Source of the DNA: Chloroflexota bacterium
Lineage (GTDB): Bacteria; Chloroflexota; UBA6077; JACQUR01
Assembly (NCBI GenBank): GCA_016210245.1
Contig: JACQUR010000090.1
Coordinates: 1 to 10,155, forward strand
Direction of reading: 5' to 3'
Length of the DNA: 10,155 nt
The position numbers and the translations under genes are program-made. This document shows, piece by piece, positions 6,180-10,155 of the stretch; the first letter of the stretch is position 1; each line of letters begins with the position of its first letter. A model generated the notes under the pieces. That model ran no database searches. It saw only the letters and a list, made by a program, of their open reading frames with translations, and was not told the DNA's origin.

Positions 6180-7130
6180 GTGAGAGAGCGGATCGAGCAC
6201 TTCCTGGGGTACCTGGCCACCGAGCGGGGCCTGAGCAACAACACGATTACTGCCTACGGGAATGACCTGCGCCAGTTCGCCCAGTACGTAGAGTCAAACC
6301 AGGTGGTCTGGCTCAATGGCGACCATGCAACCGGCGATCAGGACGACGGCGGGCGCGGAGTGGTGCTCGGTTTTCTCTCGAGCCTCAAGGATGACAACGG
6401 GTACGCGCCGGCAACCGTGGCCCGCAAGATGGCGGCCGTCAAGTCGCTCTACCATTACCTGCGCAAGCAGGGAGCGATCGCCAGCGATCCGACCGCGGAC
6501 CTTGGCACGCCCCAGGTCAAGAAGCCGCTCCCTCGCGCCGTCGGCGTCCAGGAGGTGCATGCGCTGCTGGCCCAGGCGGAGCAGCGGCAGCAGCCGGACG
6601 GCGTACGCGATTGGGCCATGCTCGAGCTGCTGTACGCAACGGGCATGCGGGTGACCGAGGTAGTTTCGCTGGACGTCAGCGACCTGGACCTCGAGCGAGG
6701 GACGGTCCGCTGCACGGGTCGCGGCGCTCGGGTGCGGATGATCCCCGTGGACGCGGGCGCGGTCTGTGCGCTGCGAGCGTATCTTGGGGGGGCCCGCGAG
6801 GCGCTGGCGCGGCCCAACCCGGCCGGGCCGGGGCTGTTCTTGAACCACCGAGGCCAGCGTCTGACGCGCCAGGGCTTCTGGCTGATTATGAAGGAACTGG
6901 CGGGCCAGGCGGGCATCACCGTTCCGATCACGCCTCACATGCTCCGCCATTCCTTCGCCGCTCACCGGCTGCACGATGGGCTGGCCCTGCAGCGCCTCAA
7001 GGAGATCCTCGGCCACGCCAGCATCTCGACCACCCAGGTGTATGCCCAGCTCCGAGTGGAAGGCTGGGACGGTGGTGCCGCGCTCGGAGCTTCGCTCGCG
7101 TCCGCACCGGCCGGCGCCTCCAGTCGATGA
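6180..7130 (+). CDS. Xer-type tyrosine recombinase (XerC/XerD family)
   Basis: This 316-residue site-specific recombinase resembles the enzymes that resolve chromosome dimers at dif with FtsK. The N-terminal SAM-like DNA-binding domain (about 1-95) includes FLGYLATERGLSNNTITAY and RKMAAVKSLYHYLRKQGAI. The catalytic domain has Arg157 (ATGMRVTEV), His253-x-x-Arg256 (TPHMLRHSF), His279 (LGHASISTTQ) and nucleophile Tyr288 (QVYAQL). The expected catalytic lysine in the GKG motif is replaced: the sequence reads GRG, with Arg181. A 28-residue tail follows Tyr288. The GTG at 6180 has a GGGGGA ribosome site, and the predicted protein starts as Xer proteins do. The gene overlaps the PNP gene by ATGA. 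With no phage or IS genes around, a housekeeping role is more likely than a mobile-element integrase. I cannot separate XerC from XerD. Confidence 0.92.
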   Translation: MRERIEHFLGYLATERGLSNNTITAYGNDLRQFAQYVESNQVVWLNGDHATGDQDDGGRGVVLGFLSSLKDDNGYAPATVARKMAAVKSLYHYLRKQGAIASDPTADLGTPQVKKPLPRAVGVQEVHALLAQAEQRQQPDGVRDWAMLELLYATGMRVTEVVSLDVSDLDLERGTVRCTGRGARVRMIPVDAGAVCALRAYLGGAREALARPNPAGPGLFLNHRGQRLTRQGFWLIMKELAGQAGITVPITPHMLRHSFAAHRLHDGLALQRLKEILGHASISTTQVYAQLRVEGWDGGAALGASLASAPAGASSR

Positions 7131-8002
7131 CGGACGCGCAAGCCCCTGGCTCGTCCCTGCCCACCGGCCCTTCGCTCGGTGGCCGGGTCCGAGAGGCTGT
7201 GGCCTCGCTCCACGCTCGGAACGCGCTGCGGCCCAGGGTGGCGCTCATCCTCGGCTCCGGCCTGGGCGACCTCGCGGACGAGATCGCCACGCCGGTCGTC
7301 GTTCCCGCGCCCGAGATCCCGCACTATCCCATCTCAACCGTGCCTGGGCACGCGGGCCGACTGGTGCTGGGGATGCTGGAGGGGGTGCCGGTGGTGGCCG
7401 TGCGCGGGCGGGTCCACTTCTACGAAGGGTATTCGCTCCAGCAGGTGACCTTCCCCGTGCGGGTCGTGCGGCGGTTGGGCGCCGAGGTCCTGCTGGTGAC
7501 CAACGCGGCCGGGGGGCTGAACGCCAGCTTCAGCCCGGGCGACCTGATGCTCATCCGCGATCACCTGAATCTGCCGGGCATGGCTGGAGCCCATCCGCTG
7601 ATCGGCCTCGACGAGTCGGAGCTTGGCCCGCGCTTTCTTGACCTCGGTTCCGCCTACGACGCGGAGTTGCGCCGCACCGCGCACGAGGTGGCGCAGGTGG
7701 CCGGTCTCTCCCTGCAGGAGGGCGTCTACGCCATGGTCGCCGGGCCGACCTACGAAACCAGGGCGGAGATGCGCTTCCTGCAGCGCATCGGCGCGGACGC
7801 GGTCGGCATGTCCACCGTCCCGGAGGTCATTGTCGCCCGCCAGGAGGGCATGCGGGTGCTGGCTCTGTCGGCCATCACCAACGTGGCGGTCGGTGAGCCG
7901 TCGGTGTCGGAGCTCGGCCACGCCGACGTGCTGGCCGCGGCCGAGCGCATGCGTCCTCGCTTGAGCCGCTTGATCCGGGGCCTCGTGGCGCGGCTCCAGT
8001 AG
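7127..8002 (+). CDS. Purine nucleoside phosphorylase, trimeric type
   Basis: This 291-residue enzyme cleaves purine (deoxy)nucleosides with phosphate to the base and (deoxy)ribose-1-phosphate, in cytosolic purine salvage. Family landmarks are in order: the phosphate loop ILGSGLG (Ser44), GRVHFYEGY (His97, Tyr99), TNAAGGLN (125-132), the base-binding AGPTYETRAE (Glu210), GMSTVPEVIVAR and SAITNVAVG (Asn252). The Glu plus Asn pair is the usual marker of 6-oxopurine specificity (inosine, guanosine), against the Asp of MTA phosphorylases. The length matches the low-molecular-weight PNP family. The ATG at 7127 overlaps the Xer stop, so expression is coupled. In Bacillus subtilis xerD/ripX is followed by drm and pupG, so this neighbourhood is ancient; here the phosphopentomutase gene is missing. 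Confidence 0.94.
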   Translation: MTDAQAPGSSLPTGPSLGGRVREAVASLHARNALRPRVALILGSGLGDLADEIATPVVVPAPEIPHYPISTVPGHAGRLVLGMLEGVPVVAVRGRVHFYEGYSLQQVTFPVRVVRRLGAEVLLVTNAAGGLNASFSPGDLMLIRDHLNLPGMAGAHPLIGLDESELGPRFLDLGSAYDAELRRTAHEVAQVAGLSLQEGVYAMVAGPTYETRAEMRFLQRIGADAVGMSTVPEVIVARQEGMRVLALSAITNVAVGEPSVSELGHADVLAAAERMRPRLSRLIRGLVARLQ

Positions 8003-8028
8003 GGGGTGGGCAGGGCACCAGGCATCGA

Positions 8029-9939
8029 ATGGCGACTGACAGAGGACTGCTGCTGCTCGCGCTCTGCTGGCTGCTGGCCGCCACGGCGGCGCACGCCCAG
8101 CCCGCCCCCGGCGCCAGCCCGACGGATGACCTGGTGCGGACGACCGCCTTGCCCGGCCAGGACCCGATGGACCTGGCCCGACGCTTCGGGCGTGTCCCGC
8201 CAGGCCAGGTTTCGCGCGTGGCCGCTTCGACGCCGCTCGGCGGGACGGTCGGGCGAGTCGATCGCTTCTGGGTCTTGCGCCCACGCGAGGGCGGCTACCG
8301 GCAGGCGAGCGCTGAGCTGCGGCTGGTTGGCGACTACGCCTACTGGTACGTGGAGCAGGGCGTGCCGGTCGACGCGGCCGGCCTCAGCAAGGCGGGCGCG
8401 ACCTTCGATCAGCGCATCTATCCCCTGGTGCGGCGCTCCTTCGGACCCGAGTGGCTGCCGGGCGTGGACGGCGACCCGCGCCTCACCATTCTGCTGGTCG
8501 ACCTGCAGGGCCTGCCCGGCTTCTACTCGTCGGTGGATGAGTATCCCCGCGCGGTCCAGCCGCGCAGCAACGAGCGGGAGATGCTGTATCTCGACGCCCG
8601 CGGCCAGCCGCCCGATACGCCCGCGTTCGCTGCCACGCTCGCCCACGAGCTGCAGCACCTGATCCACTGGCATTCCAACCCGGAGCAGGAGACCTGGGTG
8701 GACGAAGGCAGCGCGGAACTGGCGGTCAGCCTCGTCGGTTACCAGCCCACCAACCTGGAGAGCTTCGAACGCCAGCCCGACACCCAGCTCACCGCCTGGT
8801 CCGAGGAGCCCGGCCGCAGCGCCGCCCATTACCAGGCGGCGTTCCTGTTCATGCGCTACTTCCTCGAACGCTTCCTGGCGCCCGAAGACCTGCACGACCT
8901 GCTGGCCACGCGCGCCCGGGGGGCGGAGACCTTCGATCGGTTCCTGGCCGCGCGCGGCCTGGGGACCAGCTTCGACGAGGTCTTCAAGGACTGGGTGGTG
9001 GCCAACTTCCTGGACGAATGGTTCCCCTCCGGCGGCCGCTTCGGCTATCGCAGCCTGGACATGCATGCACGACCCACGGGCACGGTGGGGCTGGGGAGCA
9101 CCTACCGCGGCCGGATCCACCAGTACGGCGCCAACTACCTGGAGCTGGTGGGCGATGGCCAGGACGCCGACGTGGTCTTCCAGGGCAACACCCGGGTGCC
9201 GCTGGTCGATGTCCAGCCGCCCAGCGGCGCCCAGGTGTGGTGGAGCAACCGGGGCGACAACCTGGACAGCCGCCTCACGCGCAGCTTCGACCTGCGCGGG
9301 CTGGCCCAGGCCCAACTTCGTTTTCGGCTCTGGTACGAGACGGAGGGCGACTACGACTATGGCTACGTCCTGGCCTCGACCGACGGCGGCCAGACGTGGC
9401 GCAGCCTGTGTGTGCGCGAGGCGCGCACGGACGATCCTACGGGCAACAACCTGGGCTGCGGTTTCAGCGGGAACAGCGGGGGCGGGAGCCAGCCGGCCTG
9501 GATCGACGAGGAGGTCGACCTCAGCCCGGTTGCCGGCCGGGAGGTCCTCCTCCGCTTCGAGTACGTGACCGACCAGGCCTACAACGCGCGCGGGTTCCTG
9601 GTGGATGACGTGGAGCTCCCGGAGCTGGAGTTCCTGGACGATGCCGAGGCCGACGCCGGCTGGCAGAGCGAGGGCTTCATCCGTTCAGACAACCTGCTCA
9701 GCCAGGACTACTCGGTCCGGCTGCTGCTGTTCCGAGGCCCGCGCGTGGAGGTGGTCGATCTGCCGCTCGACGAGACGCGCTCCGGCGTAGCCCGGATCCC
9801 GGGCCTCGGGAGCGACGTGACCCGAGCCGTGGTCGCTGTGAGCGCCCTGGCCCCGCAGACGCTCGAGCCTGCGGGCTATACGCTGGAGCTGCGCCCCACG
9901 GAGATGCGGGGAGAGGGAGCATTCGGCGCTGTCCCCTGA
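8029..9939 (+). CDS. Secreted zinc metalloprotease, M6/M30-like with InhA-type beta domain
   Basis: This 636-residue exported protease starts with a Sec signal peptide (about 1-23; hydrophobic core LLLLALCWLLAATA, cleavage after AHA). Residues about 150-340 carry the zinc site LAHELQHLIHW (His206, Glu207, His210), and WVDEGSAE supplies a likely third ligand, Glu226. That HExxH plus distant Glu pattern resembles M30 hyicolysin-like enzymes rather than the HExxHxxGxxH of classic M6. Residues about 404-535 (WWSNRGDNLDSRLTRSFDL to DYGYVLASTDGGQTW) strongly resemble the beta-sandwich of immune inhibitor A proteins. Two cysteines bracketing REARTDDPTGNNLG may form a disulfide. The C-terminus has no membrane anchor or sorting motif. 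The ATG at 8029 is 26 bp after PNP and has only a weak AGG. Substrates are unknown. Confidence 0.85.
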   Translation: MATDRGLLLLALCWLLAATAAHAQPAPGASPTDDLVRTTALPGQDPMDLARRFGRVPPGQVSRVAASTPLGGTVGRVDRFWVLRPREGGYRQASAELRLVGDYAYWYVEQGVPVDAAGLSKAGATFDQRIYPLVRRSFGPEWLPGVDGDPRLTILLVDLQGLPGFYSSVDEYPRAVQPRSNEREMLYLDARGQPPDTPAFAATLAHELQHLIHWHSNPEQETWVDEGSAELAVSLVGYQPTNLESFERQPDTQLTAWSEEPGRSAAHYQAAFLFMRYFLERFLAPEDLHDLLATRARGAETFDRFLAARGLGTSFDEVFKDWVVANFLDEWFPSGGRFGYRSLDMHARPTGTVGLGSTYRGRIHQYGANYLELVGDGQDADVVFQGNTRVPLVDVQPPSGAQVWWSNRGDNLDSRLTRSFDLRGLAQAQLRFRLWYETEGDYDYGYVLASTDGGQTWRSLCVREARTDDPTGNNLGCGFSGNSGGGSQPAWIDEEVDLSPVAGREVLLRFEYVTDQAYNARGFLVDDVELPELEFLDDAEADAGWQSEGFIRSDNLLSQDYSVRLLLFRGPRVEVVDLPLDETRSGVARIPGLGSDVTRAVVAVSALAPQTLEPAGYTLELRPTEMRGEGAFGAVP

Positions 9940-10052
9940 CGGCCGAGGCCTTCCTGCGGGCGCACCCGATACGAAAGCCGCTGGAATTAACGCAGGTGCT
10001 CGCAGAACTGGAGGCTACGGGTGTGACCAGTTTCTGTGCCGGCGGTCGCTGA
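9936..10052 (+). other. Possible small ORF or gene remnant after the protease
   Basis: In the frame -1 to the protease, an open stretch encodes about 37 residues, including TAEAFLRAHPIRKPLELTQ and LAELEATGVTSF, before a TGA at 10050. Its composition looks protein-like, and the early codons keep GC third positions. It has no ATG, GTG or TTG start; only CTG at 9936 or ATT at 9921 is available, the latter 4 bases after AGAGG. It could be a non-canonical-start peptide, the end of a decayed gene, or a -1 frameshift extension of the protease at the CCCCTGA stop. No family recognised. Confidence 0.25.
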
Positions 10053-10059
10053 GCCGTAG

Positions 10060-10098
10060 GGGGCGACGGCCCGGTCGCCCCGCCGCCCCGAGGGCGGC
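10060..10098 (+). terminator. Two back-to-back GC-rich hairpins
   Basis: GGGGCGAC (10060-10067) pairs exactly with GTCGCCCC (10074-10081), and directly adjacent GCCGCCC (10082-10088) pairs with GGGCGGC (10092-10098). They lie 120 bases after the protease stop. There is no T-tract, so if they end transcription they do so as non-canonical or Rho-assisted hairpins. Confidence 0.45.
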
Positions 10099-10103
10099 AA
10101 GGC

Positions 10104-10155
10104 GTGGTGGCCAGGGGGCCGGCCAGCAGCTCTCCTCCAGCCCCCTGGTCACCAC
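10104..10155. repeat. 15-bp inverted repeat at the window end
   Basis: Arms 10104-10118 and 10141-10155 are reverse complements over 15 bp with one mismatch (a G-U in RNA), around a 22-base loop. The right arm finishes exactly at the last base of the window, so the stem may be longer. It may be a bidirectional terminator or part of a larger repeat element. Confidence 0.8.

Noticed and set aside
7750..9315. A 521-codon minus-strand frame across PNP and the protease
   Set aside because: It spans two well-supported plus-strand genes and shows no recognisable domain.

Overview
The window is strongly GC-rich, with GC-dominated third codon positions, and looks chromosomal. The gene content fits an uncultured Chloroflexota (green non-sulfur) lineage: a polytopic GAF-domain histidine kinase, a Xer recombinase next to a purine nucleoside phosphorylase, a secreted InhA-like metalloprotease, and low-complexity repeats between genes. 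The phylum is an inference from style; no 16S or other marker gene is present.

Layout. Positions 1-411 hold no credible gene but contain two striking repeat structures. One is an inverted pair of tandem 8-mers (1-94). The other is a 70-bp inverted repeat (161-327) that belongs to a ten-copy array of the octamer AATCCGTT (164-351). Immediately downstream is a two-component operon: a membrane histidine kinase with two GAF domains (412-3207), then an OmpR/PhoB-type response regulator six bases later (3214-3918). A four-copy heptamer array (3924-3951) fills the convergent gap.

On the minus strand is a compact two-gene module (4928 to 3973). A MerR/excisionase-type HTH protein is followed, with an ATGA overlap, by a protein resembling the PemK/MazF fold. 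A near-consensus promoter (TTGAAT-17-TATACT) sits so close to the first ATG that the mRNA should be leaderless. Upstream of it are four GTGA half-sites phased at 11/21/11 bp, which look like a binding site for an OmpR-family regulator.

About 640 bp without genes follows (4966-5601). It contains several strong hairpins and may include a structured RNA. Then come a GNAT-like acetyltransferase (5602-6099), a Xer-type tyrosine recombinase with its own promoter (6180-7130), a purine nucleoside phosphorylase overlapping it by 4 bp (7127-8002), and a secreted zinc metalloprotease (8029-9939). The end of the window has a possible tiny ORF or gene remnant and three consecutive hairpins, the last ending exactly at the window edge.

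How the parts relate. The kinase and regulator form one signalling pair. The HTH and PemK-like genes look like a toxin-antitoxin or similar self-regulating pair. Xer and PNP are translationally coupled, echoing the xerD/ripX-drm-pupG order of Bacillus. The most unusual material is the repeat architecture at 1-351 and the substituted catalytic lysine of the Xer protein.
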